The notes under the pieces: model-generated
What the model saw: only the letters and a program-made list of their open reading frames with translations
Databases searched by the model: none
What the model was told of the DNA's origin: nothing
Assembly: GCA_963698405.1 (NCBI GenBank)
Contig: CAVOQT010000002.1
Location: 62,001-126,000 of the forward strand
Length of the DNA: 64,000 nt
Direction of reading: 5' to 3'
From: SHZI01 sp963698405
Lineage (GTDB): Bacteria > Pseudomonadota > Gammaproteobacteria > Steroidobacterales > GCA-2729495
In this document: one piece after another, positions 9,646 to 17,468 of the stretch
How the letters are laid out: each line of letters begins with the position of its first letter
How positions within the stretch are numbered: position 1 is the stretch's first letter
Program-made: the position numbers and the translations under genes

Positions 9646-10527
9646 CTAATCTGCCGCCCTGCGCCTGCTCTCCCAGAAGCGGTACATGAATGCACCATAG
9701 ACCGTGGTCGTGGTGTCGTCGGTGAACAGCGGGCTGTCTTCGTTTTTTGCACCCTTGTAGAAACCTTGCCGCACTCCACCCCACAGTTCGAGACGGCTCG
9801 CCACTGGCCAGCGCAGCGACAGCGCGATCTCAGTACCGAGATAGCCGCCGTCTGCTGCAAAGGCAGGACGTTGCGCGGTCGCGTATGCAGGTGCGACTTC
9901 GTAGTAGTAATCCATATAGCCGTCACTCGCGAACGACGACGTGATACGCAGCTTGAGCTGCTGCCGCTCCTTGCCGAAGTCACGGGTGAACTTCAGCTCA
10001 GGCGCAAACACCAGCCCCTCGAAGGAGGGATCAAGGCCATCCCACGACAAGGCACCACGCAAGGGAAATGCCAGGAACACGTCGGCGGGGAGCCACCCGC
10101 GATCTGCAAACTGCAGTTCCAGCTCAGGCCCGATCTCCGTCAGCAGGTCGAGGTCCGGCATGCCATCGCGCGCCGCAACGTCATCGCTGTCGGAGCCGAA
10201 AACAAGGTCGAAATCGATATCCAGCTTGATCCGGTCGGTGCGGAATACCCGGCCGCGCATCGGCGAATCGGTATCGTCGCCAACCCGCAGGAATGTGCCG
10301 CGATATACCGGAAGGGGCAGCGGAATGAAGTCGTTCTGTGAGTCTTCTGACGCCGGGTAGGATGGGCCATGGCGCCCGAAGGCCGCGATATTCATTTCCC
10401 AGAGCGCGTCGGTGGCGGGGTCATCAACCGTCGCTGCGGGGGCGGTGCTGGTGCAGAACGCCAGCATCAGGAGGGCGGCGGTGCCGGGCAGTGGGCCGGA
10501 TGATTGGTTGTTGCGATACTGGTGCAT
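9646..10527 (-). CDS. MipA/OmpV-family outer membrane protein
   Basis: 293 aa. Start chosen at 10527 (ATG before HQYRNN); the longer frame would begin inside a REP repeat. A signal peptide (GTAALLMLAFCTSTAPA-A) is followed by alternating amphipathic beta strands such as RIKLDIDFDLVFGSDSDD, QQLKLRITSSFASDGYMDYYYEVA and a C-terminal strand ending TTTVYGAFMYRFW, typical of an outer membrane barrel. The MipA family acts as scaffold for murein enzymes or as a small porin. The UbiD-family gene lies upstream on the same strand with a REP element between. Confidence 0.8.
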   Translation of the reverse strand: MHQYRNNQSSGPLPGTAALLMLAFCTSTAPAATVDDPATDALWEMNIAAFGRHGPSYPASEDSQNDFIPLPLPVYRGTFLRVGDDTDSPMRGRVFRTDRIKLDIDFDLVFGSDSDDVAARDGMPDLDLLTEIGPELELQFADRGWLPADVFLAFPLRGALSWDGLDPSFEGLVFAPELKFTRDFGKERQQLKLRITSSFASDGYMDYYYEVAPAYATAQRPAFAADGGYLGTEIALSLRWPVASRLELWGGVRQGFYKGAKNEDSPLFTDDTTTTVYGAFMYRFWESRRRAAD

Positions 10528-10540
10528 GGTCAGGGGGTGA

Positions 10541-10562
10541 TCGCGGCTGAAGCCGCTCCTAC
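10541..10562 (-). repeat. REP palindrome, copy 1 (supplies the stop codon of the upstream gene)
   Basis: One 22-bp copy of the dispersed repeat that reads GTAGGAGCGGC...GCCGCGA on the minus strand, with an imperfect palindrome centred on GGCTTCAGCC. The TAG of its first bases is the stop codon of the UbiD-family gene. Other copies are at 24938, 24976, 25381 and 55850-55970. Confidence 0.85.
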
Positions 10563-12220
10563 ACACGCTTCCAGCTGCGCAGTGCCTCGCCGTACAACTG
10601 GTCTACGTGCTCGAAGACACCCGGCGCACCCTGCTCGAGCAGGGCCCGGTTGGTTTCCGGAAACACTTCGCGGCCACCTTCGGCCGGCAGTTGCCGGGTC
10701 GCATCGATGACGATCTTGCTGGTGCGGGTGTACTTCACCTGACTGGGATCGGTCTGCAGGCCGAACGCATCCTCGATGATCTTGCTGGCCGGATACGGCT
10801 GCCAGCGCGAGCCGATGGCAAAGATGACTTCGCGCCGGTCAAGGATATTCACATCCTTGTCCACCACCACCACGACCTTGGCGATGGGATTGCGCTGCGC
10901 CACCTTCATGCCGGCAGCGAGGCCTTCACCGGCGGTCTTCTTGTCGATGCTCATCACCACAAAGCCCATCGTGTCCTGCGGGTTGGTGTAGGCGACGAAA
11001 TTCGGAATCTGCTTGCCAAGCAGCACGCTGTACATCGCGTCCATGGGTGCCGTCACGCTGGCGCGCTGCATGCCGGTCATCGCGTTCACAAACCACGGGT
11101 CGCGGCGATGCGTGATGGTGTTGACGGTCATCACGTAGTTGTCTGGCTTGACGGGACCGAGGTAGCCGAACATCTCGCCGAAGGGGCCTTCGTCCTGGAA
11201 AGGACCGTTCAGCTGCACCTCACCCTCGATCACGAACTCGGCATGCACCGGAATCAGGATGTCGGTGTCCTCGGAACGAATGACGTCGATCGCCTTGCCG
11301 CGCATACCGCCGGCGATCGCCAGTTCGTCCTGTGGTGCATCGCTGAAGCGTGGCGCGAGGCGCGTACCGCTCAGCAGCCAGACCATCGGATCCTGGCCCA
11401 GCACGATGGAATACTTCACCACCTTCTCGCCACGCGCCTGCGCGGCTTTCAGGAACTTGTCGCCCGTCTGGTTGGGCTCGATATTGATGCCGAGCGTGCG
11501 CGGCCCCTTGATCTCGGCACGGTAGGTACCGAAATTTGCACCCAGCTTCGGGTCCACCATGAAGTGCGAACCCGTGTTCACGTACCGTCCACCATCGGCC
11601 GGATTGGTTTTCACGAAGGCAAACTTCAGCAGGTCAATGTCGTCACCCTTCAGCACCACCTGCTTGCAGGGCGCCTGGTCGCGGGACACCTCGACCGGCG
11701 GGATCTCGGGATACTTGCCGCGATTTTTCGCCAGCATGTCTTTCAGGTAGGCCATGGCACCGTTATAGGTGGCGTAGTGATCGCCCGGCACCACCGGCAG
11801 ATTCCAGACGATCGCGTCGGTGTTCCAGTGGCCATACAGATTGATCAGCACCGGGCCCTTCATCCACTGGCCGTCGATCTTGACCTCGTCGAACAGCATG
11901 GTGGGCGCGCCATACATGCCGTACTGGTCCGTGGCCCGGAAGAACAAGCCGGGAATCTCGTACTGGTCCTGATCGATACGGTCAAAGCGCATCAGCAGGC
12001 CATTGGCCTCGAGTGCCGCTACCCAGTCACGCATCGAATCGAAGGGCGCTTTGGGCGCCGGCCCCGAGGCCTTGCGCGCCTGCTTGCCGCTGGCCGCGTA
12101 GACCGGTTTACCAGCACCCGCCGCAAAAGCTGCCAGCCCCACGCCTGCAGCACCGACTCCGGCCAGCAGGCTGCGCCGTGACATTTCCTCGGCAGATGGC
12201 TTGTCACTCGTGTCAGACAT
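10559..12220 (-). CDS. UbiD-family (de)carboxylase with Tat signal peptide
   Basis: 553 aa from the ATG at 12220, which follows a GGGGAG ribosome site; upstream in-frame starts lack one. Residues 13-42 form a twin-arginine signal (SRRSLLAGVGAAGVGLAAFAAG ... VYA-A). The rest matches UbiD/FDC enzymes: GGRYVNTGSHFMVDP, IVLGQDPMVWLLSG, VIEGEVQLNGPFQDEGPFGEMFGYLG (catalytic Glu/Arg region) and a C-terminal IDATRQLPAEGG. UbiD enzymes use prenylated FMN made by UbiX and are normally cytosolic, so a Tat signal suggests export of a folded, cofactor-loaded enzyme. Substrate unknown. Its stop codon lies in a REP repeat. Confidence 0.85.
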   Translation of the reverse strand: MSDTSDKPSAEEMSRRSLLAGVGAAGVGLAAFAAGAGKPVYAASGKQARKASGPAPKAPFDSMRDWVAALEANGLLMRFDRIDQDQYEIPGLFFRATDQYGMYGAPTMLFDEVKIDGQWMKGPVLINLYGHWNTDAIVWNLPVVPGDHYATYNGAMAYLKDMLAKNRGKYPEIPPVEVSRDQAPCKQVVLKGDDIDLLKFAFVKTNPADGGRYVNTGSHFMVDPKLGANFGTYRAEIKGPRTLGINIEPNQTGDKFLKAAQARGEKVVKYSIVLGQDPMVWLLSGTRLAPRFSDAPQDELAIAGGMRGKAIDVIRSEDTDILIPVHAEFVIEGEVQLNGPFQDEGPFGEMFGYLGPVKPDNYVMTVNTITHRRDPWFVNAMTGMQRASVTAPMDAMYSVLLGKQIPNFVAYTNPQDTMGFVVMSIDKKTAGEGLAAGMKVAQRNPIAKVVVVVDKDVNILDRREVIFAIGSRWQPYPASKIIEDAFGLQTDPSQVKYTRTSKIVIDATRQLPAEGGREVFPETNRALLEQGAPGVFEHVDQLYGEALRSWKRV

Positions 12221-12383
12221 GGCGGGCTCCCCGGCGATGGCATCGAGTTGATGTGAATAGACCCAACGATACTGCAGGGGCGCAGTGCTGACCATGCCAC
12301 CGCAGACAGCACCGATTGATCTGTCCGGCGTGCGGCGTCCTACACATGCAACGCCGGCAAACGCACGGCCATCAGGACCCCGC

Positions 12384-13130
12384 ATGGATACCGATCGGCA
12401 TTTCTGGCTGAATCACGCCATCTGGCCACTGCTGTTGTTCTTGCTACTCGCAACGGCCTCAGCCACCACTCGTCTCGATGAAGGCATCGCCCGGGCCTGG
12501 GCTTTCGATGCTGCTGCGGGGCACTTTATCGGTACCGGAACCGGTACATGGTGGGCCAAACAACTGATTCACGGCATCGGCGGCCTCGTCATGCGCAGCC
12601 TGGGCGTGCTGCTCCTGCTGCTGTGGGCTGGCACCTTTGGTATCAGCGCCCTGCGACACTGGCGTCGCCCGGCAGGCTTTCTGATCCTGAGCATTGCACT
12701 GGGCACCGGCATCGTTGGCCTGCTGAAGCAGACGACCAATATCGACTGTCCGCGATCCCTTGCGGAATTTGGTGGCGGGCAGCCCTATGTGAGCCTGCTT
12801 GCAGAACGGCCATCTGCTCTGCCCAAGGCACACTGTTTTCCGGGCGGTCATTCATCCTCGGGCTTTGCGCTGTTCGCCCTGTACTTCCTGTGCCTGGCGC
12901 GCAGTCGGCGGCTGGCGCGCACAGCACTGGCACTCGCCCTCACCGTCGGTGGCTTGTTTGCCTTCGGACAGGAAGCGCGCGGCGCCCACTTCCTGTCGCA
13001 CGATGTCTGGAGTGCCGCCATCGTGTGGTTTGCCTGCCTCGGTACTTTTGCCATCGCTTATCAGGGCAAGGTCTGGGCGACGGAGCGCAGCCCGGTTACA
13101 GTGGAGCTGGTATCAGATGCCGCGACATGA
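12384..13130 (+). CDS. PAP2-family membrane phosphatase
   Basis: 248 aa with about six transmembrane helices. PAP2 motifs: KQTTNIDCPRSL (motif 1), FPGGHSSSG (motif 2, His) and RGAHFLSHDVWSA (motif 3). This motif 3 form is common in phosphatases found beside lipid A phosphoethanolamine transferases. It likely removes phosphate from a lipid phosphate such as phosphatidic acid, undecaprenyl pyrophosphate or lipid A. The stop overlaps the dgkA start (ATGA), so the two are translationally coupled. Start at 12384 puts MDTDRHFW before the first helix; a longer frame starts at 12285. Confidence 0.87.
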   Translation: MDTDRHFWLNHAIWPLLLFLLLATASATTRLDEGIARAWAFDAAAGHFIGTGTGTWWAKQLIHGIGGLVMRSLGVLLLLLWAGTFGISALRHWRRPAGFLILSIALGTGIVGLLKQTTNIDCPRSLAEFGGGQPYVSLLAERPSALPKAHCFPGGHSSSGFALFALYFLCLARSRRLARTALALALTVGGLFAFGQEARGAHFLSHDVWSAAIVWFACLGTFAIAYQGKVWATERSPVTVELVSDAAT

Positions 13131-13504
13131 ACGAATCGTCCTTCAAGAGCAAAGGTGGCCTGGTGCGCATCGTGCGCGCTGCGGGCTACTCACTGGCCGG
13201 CCTGCGCGCCGCGCTACGCCACGAAGCCGCATTCCGGCAGGAACTGCTGCTGGGCGTGCCGTTGATGGTGTTGGCGCCGTGGATTGCGCCCGGTAAATGG
13301 GCTGCACTGGCGATGATCGCCAGCATCCTGCTGGTGCTGATCGTCGAACTGCTCAACTCCGCCATCGAGGCCGTGGCCGATGCAGTCAGCACCGATCGGC
13401 ACCCCTTGCTCGGCCGCGCCAAGGACTTCGGCAGTGCTGCCGTGATGCTGTGCCTGGCGCTGACCGCGGTCACCTGGCTGGTGGCGCTGTGGCCTGAAAC
13501 CTAG
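13127..13504 (+). CDS. dgkA: Diacylglycerol kinase
   Basis: 125 aa, three transmembrane helices, an integral membrane kinase that phosphorylates diacylglycerol to phosphatidic acid using ATP. The signature NSAIEAVADAVSTDRHPLLGRAKD matches the DgkA active site (conserved Glu, Asn and Asp around NxAIExxVD and KDxxSAAV). The N-terminal amphipathic helix RIVRAAGYSLAGLRAALRHEAAFRQE is typical. It starts inside the stop of the PAP2 gene and its stop shares the sequence CTAG with the stop of convergent eptA. In this setting it would recycle the diacylglycerol released when EptA moves phosphoethanolamine from phosphatidylethanolamine. Confidence 0.93.
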   Translation: MNESSFKSKGGLVRIVRAAGYSLAGLRAALRHEAAFRQELLLGVPLMVLAPWIAPGKWAALAMIASILLVLIVELLNSAIEAVADAVSTDRHPLLGRAKDFGSAAVMLCLALTAVTWLVALWPET

Positions 13505-15018
13505 TCTGCGGCCGGTCGGCGGCAGCCGGCAAACAGATCGAGGGACGGCTCGCGCACGCTCGTCGTCACGTCGAGCAACCCCAGCACCGAATGAAAGAGA
13601 TGATCGTGGGCGACCGCACCGCCCGCGCCCGCTTTCAGGCAATGCTCATCCACGCCCGTACTCTGCAGCAGGCCAGGCGACAACCACATCAGCATCGGCA
13701 CCTCGCGCTGCACCGCGGGTGCGATCGCATAAGGCAAGCCGTGCAGGTATATGCCGTTCTCACCGAGCGACTCGCCATGGTCAGACACATAGATCAGCGC
13801 CGCATCACGACCATCGATACCCTGCAGATACCTGATCATCCCGGCCAGCACATGATCGGTATAGAGAACCGCGTTGTCATAGGCGTTGACGATCTGTGCG
13901 TCGGAACACTCACTGAGTTCTCCGCTGTCGCAGGTCGGCGTGAAGCGCCGGAACTCATCGGGATAGCGCCGGAAATAGGCCGGACCATGATTGCCGAGCA
14001 AGTGCAGAACCACCACCAGGTCGCCAGGCTCGGCCGCTACCGCTGCCGCAAGCCGGGGCAGCAATACCGCATCCAGGCAGCGCTCGCCATCACACAGGGC
14101 CGGATCGGCGTCACCGGCGATACGTTCGGCGGGCAAGCCCTCGCAGACGCCCTTGCAGCCGGACTGGTTGTCCAGCCAGAGCACATTGATCCCCACCCGG
14201 TCGAGCACGTGCAACAGCGACTGCTCGCGGCGGATGCGCGCCTCATCGTAGTCGCGGCGACCGACCGGCGCGAACATGCAGGGCACCGACACCTCGGTGC
14301 TTGTGCCACAGGCCTGCACACGCGGGTAGCTCACCAGGTCCAGCATTCGCAGCTCAGGCGTGGTATCGCGCGTATATCCGCTGAGGCCGAAGTTCGCCGC
14401 ACGCACCGTCTCGCCGACGGCCAGCACCAGCAGCTTCGGGCGGTGACCGGTAGCCGCAGTGCTGTCGCGGCGCGCATCGGCGGCAATCACCGCACGCGGC
14501 CCGGCCGGTTCGGCAACTGCACTGCGCGCCAGCCGAAAACCGGAAGACAGATAATTGGTGGGGGTGATCAGGTGGCGGGCTTCGCGATGATTGCGCACCA
14601 CCGAAGACACGGCACGAAACTGCGGCACTACCATCAGGCCAGCCAACAGCAGTGCCGCCAGCACGGTGAACACGCGCACGCCCATCGCTTTCGACCGGGG
14701 TCGTGGCTTGATCTGCACACGACTCAGCACCAGAAGCGGCAAGCCAGCGTAGAGCAGCAGATGCTTGCCAAGCGCCGGCGTCAGCAGTTCATGCGCTTCC
14801 GGCCAGTCGGTATGCAGCAGGTTCTGCAGCATCTCGGGGTTGATGAACACCGAGTAGCGATCCATGTAAAAGGTCGCAAAGGCCGTGGCCACGAACAGCA
14901 CGGCCAGCACCGGCCGTACGGTGCGGCGGGTCAGCAACAGGGCCAGCACCGCAAACTGCAGCGCCGTTACAGCGATCAGCAGCGCAGCAAACAGCAGCAG
15001 GTCATGCAGGCCCGCCAA
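13501..15018 (-). CDS. eptA: Lipid A phosphoethanolamine transferase, main part after an in-frame stop
   Basis: EptA/MCR-type enzyme that moves phosphoethanolamine from phosphatidylethanolamine to lipid A. This part (505 aa, TTG start) has transmembrane helices 2-5 and the periplasmic sulfatase-fold domain: metal ligand Glu before NFGLSGYTRDTTPEL, nucleophile Thr in CGTSTEVSVPCMF, disulfide cysteines, VVLHLLGNHGPAY, and metal ligands in SDHGESLGENGIYLHGLPYAIAP. Helix 1 is encoded in the same frame just upstream but is cut off by TAA at 15025-15027. A TTG restart three codons after the stop is possible but has no ribosome site. Convergent with dgkA, stops overlapping. Confidence 0.88.
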   Translation of the reverse strand: MAGLHDLLLFAALLIAVTALQFAVLALLLTRRTVRPVLAVLFVATAFATFYMDRYSVFINPEMLQNLLHTDWPEAHELLTPALGKHLLLYAGLPLLVLSRVQIKPRPRSKAMGVRVFTVLAALLLAGLMVVPQFRAVSSVVRNHREARHLITPTNYLSSGFRLARSAVAEPAGPRAVIAADARRDSTAATGHRPKLLVLAVGETVRAANFGLSGYTRDTTPELRMLDLVSYPRVQACGTSTEVSVPCMFAPVGRRDYDEARIRREQSLLHVLDRVGINVLWLDNQSGCKGVCEGLPAERIAGDADPALCDGERCLDAVLLPRLAAAVAAEPGDLVVVLHLLGNHGPAYFRRYPDEFRRFTPTCDSGELSECSDAQIVNAYDNAVLYTDHVLAGMIRYLQGIDGRDAALIYVSDHGESLGENGIYLHGLPYAIAPAVQREVPMLMWLSPGLLQSTGVDEHCLKAGAGGAVAHDHLFHSVLGLLDVTTSVREPSLDLFAGCRRPAAD

Positions 15019-15024
15019 AGCCCG

Positions 15025-15240
15025 TTAGCCGAACAGTGCCTGCCAAAAGGCGTGGTTATAGAAGACTGAAAAGGCCAGAGACGCGCAGACGATCAGGGTC
15101 TCGGCAGCAACCACTGGCCGCCAGGCTACCAGCCACCGCCCGGCCTGCCAGCACTGTCGTATCAGGTGGCTGCCCGGCAGCGATACCGCTGCGGCGCCAT
15201 GGATCGTCGAGGGGTTGAGCTGGTCATGCATTCTGTCCAT
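15025..15240 (-). pseudogene. N-terminal fragment of eptA ending at an in-frame TAA
   Basis: 71 aa from ATG 15240 (or 15231). The last part, RPVVAAETLIVCASLAFSVF then YNHAFWQALFG, is the standard first transmembrane helix of EptA-family enzymes (the 'FYN..FW' motif). The stop at 15025-15027 is in frame with the main eptA reading frame, so one base change would restore a continuous protein of about 575 aa. Whether this is a real nonsense mutation or an assembly error cannot be told from the sequence. Confidence 0.72.
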
Positions 15241-15268
15241 GACGCTTGGACGGTGGGTAGCGGAGAAA

Positions 15269-15667
15269 TCAATCGGACTGGAGATCCGTGTACTTCTTGC
15301 TGGAGCCCCTCGCCTTTTCGACAGGATATTTGGCCGAGTTACGGACGATCTTCTCTCTCGCTGCCTCAGCCAGATCAACCTGCAGCTTGTCAGCAAGGCG
15401 AATCAGGTACAGCAGCACATCAGCCATTTCTTCACGAACGGCAGCCGACTGCTCCGCAGTGAGGTAACGGCTTTGCTCCTCGGTGAGCCACTGAAAAGGC
15501 TCCAAGAGTTCTGCTGCCTCAACCGAAAGCGCAGAAGCCAGGTTCTTCGGCGAGTGAAACTGGTCCCAGTCGCGATCCGCGGCGAAGCGCCGCAGCTCGT
15601 CGCGGAGGAGAATGAGGGGGTCGGCAGATGGCTTGTGGCTCTCTTTTTGCTTTTCTTGTTTTGCCAT
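15269..15667 (-). CDS. MazG-like nucleotide pyrophosphohydrolase
   Basis: 132 aa from ATG 15667. All-alpha NTP pyrophosphatase of the MazG/iMazG family: the metal-binding motifs are SVEAAELLEPFQW (ExxE) and EEMADVLLYLIRLADKL (ExxD), separated by about 25 residues as in the family. Such enzymes hydrolyse (d)NTPs to monophosphates and pyrophosphate, cleaning the nucleotide pool. The C-terminal ending KYPVEKARGSSKKYTDL is the usual basic tail that contacts substrate. A MAKQEKQKESHKPSADP linker precedes the domain. It lies between eptA and a DUF6933 gene at the edge of the accessory region. Confidence 0.88.
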   Translation of the reverse strand: MAKQEKQKESHKPSADPLILLRDELRRFAADRDWDQFHSPKNLASALSVEAAELLEPFQWLTEEQSRYLTAEQSAAVREEMADVLLYLIRLADKLQVDLAEAAREKIVRNSAKYPVEKARGSSKKYTDLQSD

Positions 15668-15709
15668 TGGGTCGACACACCTCACCTGAGTAGCAGAAGG
15701 TCCTGAATG

Positions 15710-16228
15710 TCAGTGGCGAGTGCTGATCATCGCCACCAGTTCCAGCAGAAGCCGGTCTGGCCGAATCCACTTGCCCCGAACGGTTGCAGGCCGATCGCAC
15801 AGGTCCAAAGCAACCGCCAATGGGTCCAGCATCAGAACGTTGGGTACCCTCGCGATATAGCCTTCGAGTTCCTGCCGGACGATGCGCATGGAACTCAGCA
15901 CGGAGCGGTCGGTTGCCGTATCGAAGCGGATCGGCCCCAGAGCGAGCTCCGCCTGGGAGACTTGGTGAGGTGGGCAGCCCATGGCAGCCAGCGTGGCGGA
16001 GAACAGGGGCCGGAAGCTCCCAGCACCCAGGTCAGCAAACAGCTCCTTTCTTAGCCCCGGCACGAACAGGGCGGCTCGGGTTTCATCGTGGCAGAAGAGC
16101 ACGCACTGACGACGGTCGATGATCAACCGGTCAGCATGCCAGCTGCCGAGCGGGCTGTCCTCCCGCAGTGCATCAGACGAAACGTCAGGGAGACGGGCAG
16201 CGAGCTTGCGGGTGGCATGAATTATCAC
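15710..16228 (-). CDS. DUF6933-type hypothetical protein
   Basis: 172 aa. The opening MIIHATRKLAARL followed by LGSWHADRLIIDRRQCVLFCHDETRAALFVPGLRK matches the small family of unknown function in which the N terminus reads 'IHCTKKL' and a beta strand holds 'VLF.n..T....'. No catalytic motif is visible. These proteins are often found near MazG or plasmid-borne genes. It follows the Fic gene by 39 bases on the same strand and may be read from the same transcript. Confidence 0.72.
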   Translation of the reverse strand: MIIHATRKLAARLPDVSSDALREDSPLGSWHADRLIIDRRQCVLFCHDETRAALFVPGLRKELFADLGAGSFRPLFSATLAAMGCPPHQVSQAELALGPIRFDTATDRSVLSSMRIVRQELEGYIARVPNVLMLDPLAVALDLCDRPATVRGKWIRPDRLLLELVAMISTRH

Positions 16229-16267
16229 CGTCGCGCTCCGACAGATTTCATCTCAGTTGCCACTGGG

Positions 16268-17419
16268 CTATCCCAGTAACTGCAGATAGCTCTGGTACCG
16301 ATAGAGTCGATCCCGTTTGCGCTCCCCGATTTCCGCAAGAATACCCGCTGCGATCAGCACTTCTATCGCCTTTCCCGCAGTAGGCTTGCTAATCGAAAGC
16401 AGTCGCGTCACGAACGGCATCGTGATCACCGGATGCTCAGGCAGCAGCTCGAAGAGCTGGACGGCCGTGAGCGTTGCGCCCGGGGTGGCGAGCAGCGTCT
16501 TGCGATCGTCGCTGACCCGCGCATACAAGGCACGCGCAGTTCGGGTGGCATCATCGGCGATCCCGGCAATACCGACCAAAAAGAAACGCAGCCAACCGAG
16601 CCAATCACCCTCGGTACGGATTGCACCAAGCCCGCGGTAGTAGGCAGCCTGGTTCTGTTTGAAGTAGAGGCTCAGGTAGAGCAGCGGGCTGTTTAACTGT
16701 TGCCAGTGATCCAGCAGCAGGGCGATCAGCATCCGGCCTACCCGGCCATTGCCATCGAGGTAGGGATGAATGGTCTCGAACTGCACGTGAACCAGCGCGA
16801 TGCGCAGCAACGGAGCCAGCTCATCCTCGCCATGAATGTAGCGCTCCAGATCGCCAAGCAGATTGGCCACCAACTGGGGAGGCGGCGGCACAAACACAGC
16901 GTTGCCGGGCCGGCTGCCGCCGACCCAGTTCTGTGAACGGCGCAGCTCGCCGGGCTGTTTATTCGCACCGCGCACACCTTGCATCAGGATACGGTGACAG
17001 TCGTTCAGGAGCCGGACCGAAAGCGGCGTGCCCTTTGCTGAACGAATCTGCTCGAAGGCGTAATTGATGGCAGCGACGTAGTTCGTGACTTCTTCGATGT
17101 CCTCGATACTGGAGGCACCGGGCTGATCGGTCTGCTCCGAGGCAAACACGTCGACCAGCGTCGCCTGAGTGCCTTCGATCTCGGAGGACAGTAATGCCTC
17201 CTTGCGCACAAAGGCATAGATGAACCAACCGAGCGACGGAATCATCGCCCCAGCCAGGTCGAGACTGGCCAGCGCCGCTTCAGCCTCACGCAGCGGATCG
17301 GTCAGCGTCGCCAGCTGACGGGTCGTGAGTCGAGGCGGCAGCGGATCGGGCACAAAGGCATCGAACGATTCACCGGCAACGGAGCTGATGACGTAACGAC
17401 CTGTGGGTTTCGCACTCAT
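16268..17419 (-). CDS. Fic-family AMPylase with N-terminal inhibitory helix
   Basis: 383 aa from ATG 17419. Fic enzymes transfer AMP from ATP to target proteins. The active motif is HPYLDGNGRVGR (catalytic His at residue 218). The N-terminal inhibitory motif SSEIEG (Ser78, Glu82, Gly83) marks a class II Fic whose activity is held down by a glutamate that blocks ATP. The flap region GNAVFVPPPP is present. The last 80 residues form a winged-helix domain (TAVQLFELLPEHPVITMPFV and SKPTAGKAIEVLIAAGIL), suggesting DNA binding and self-regulation. Two inverted repeats sit directly before the start. It replaces the motor part of the disrupted helicase upstream. Confidence 0.93.
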   Translation of the reverse strand: MSAKPTGRYVISSVAGESFDAFVPDPLPPRLTTRQLATLTDPLREAEAALASLDLAGAMIPSLGWFIYAFVRKEALLSSEIEGTQATLVDVFASEQTDQPGASSIEDIEEVTNYVAAINYAFEQIRSAKGTPLSVRLLNDCHRILMQGVRGANKQPGELRRSQNWVGGSRPGNAVFVPPPPQLVANLLGDLERYIHGEDELAPLLRIALVHVQFETIHPYLDGNGRVGRMLIALLLDHWQQLNSPLLYLSLYFKQNQAAYYRGLGAIRTEGDWLGWLRFFLVGIAGIADDATRTARALYARVSDDRKTLLATPGATLTAVQLFELLPEHPVITMPFVTRLLSISKPTAGKAIEVLIAAGILAEIGERKRDRLYRYQSYLQLLG

Positions 17420-17468
17420 GGTAACGAATTCTTTACCATCGACTTGCGAAAGTAAAGATCTATTTACC
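17420..17468 (-). promoter_or_regulatory. Two inverted repeats before fic, candidate autoregulatory operator
   Basis: GGTAA-N8-TTACC occupies 17420-17437 and touches the fic start codon. A second, GTAAA-N6-TTTAC, occupies 17452-17467. Because the Fic protein has a C-terminal winged helix, binding of its own operator is plausible. No protein-binding data support this yet. Confidence 0.5.

Noticed and set aside
10528..10566. Longer start of the MipA-like protein beginning MCRSGFSRD
   Set aside because: That peptide is the translation of the REP repeat; the signal peptide fits the start at 10527.
10607..12181. 524-aa plus-strand open frame opposite the UbiD-family gene
   Set aside because: His/Arg/Leu-rich antisense shadow typical of GC-rich genes; the opposite strand has full UbiD motifs.
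13591..15069. 492-aa plus-strand open frame opposite eptA
   Set aside because: Low-complexity His/Gln/Arg translation; eptA on the other strand carries all catalytic motifs.
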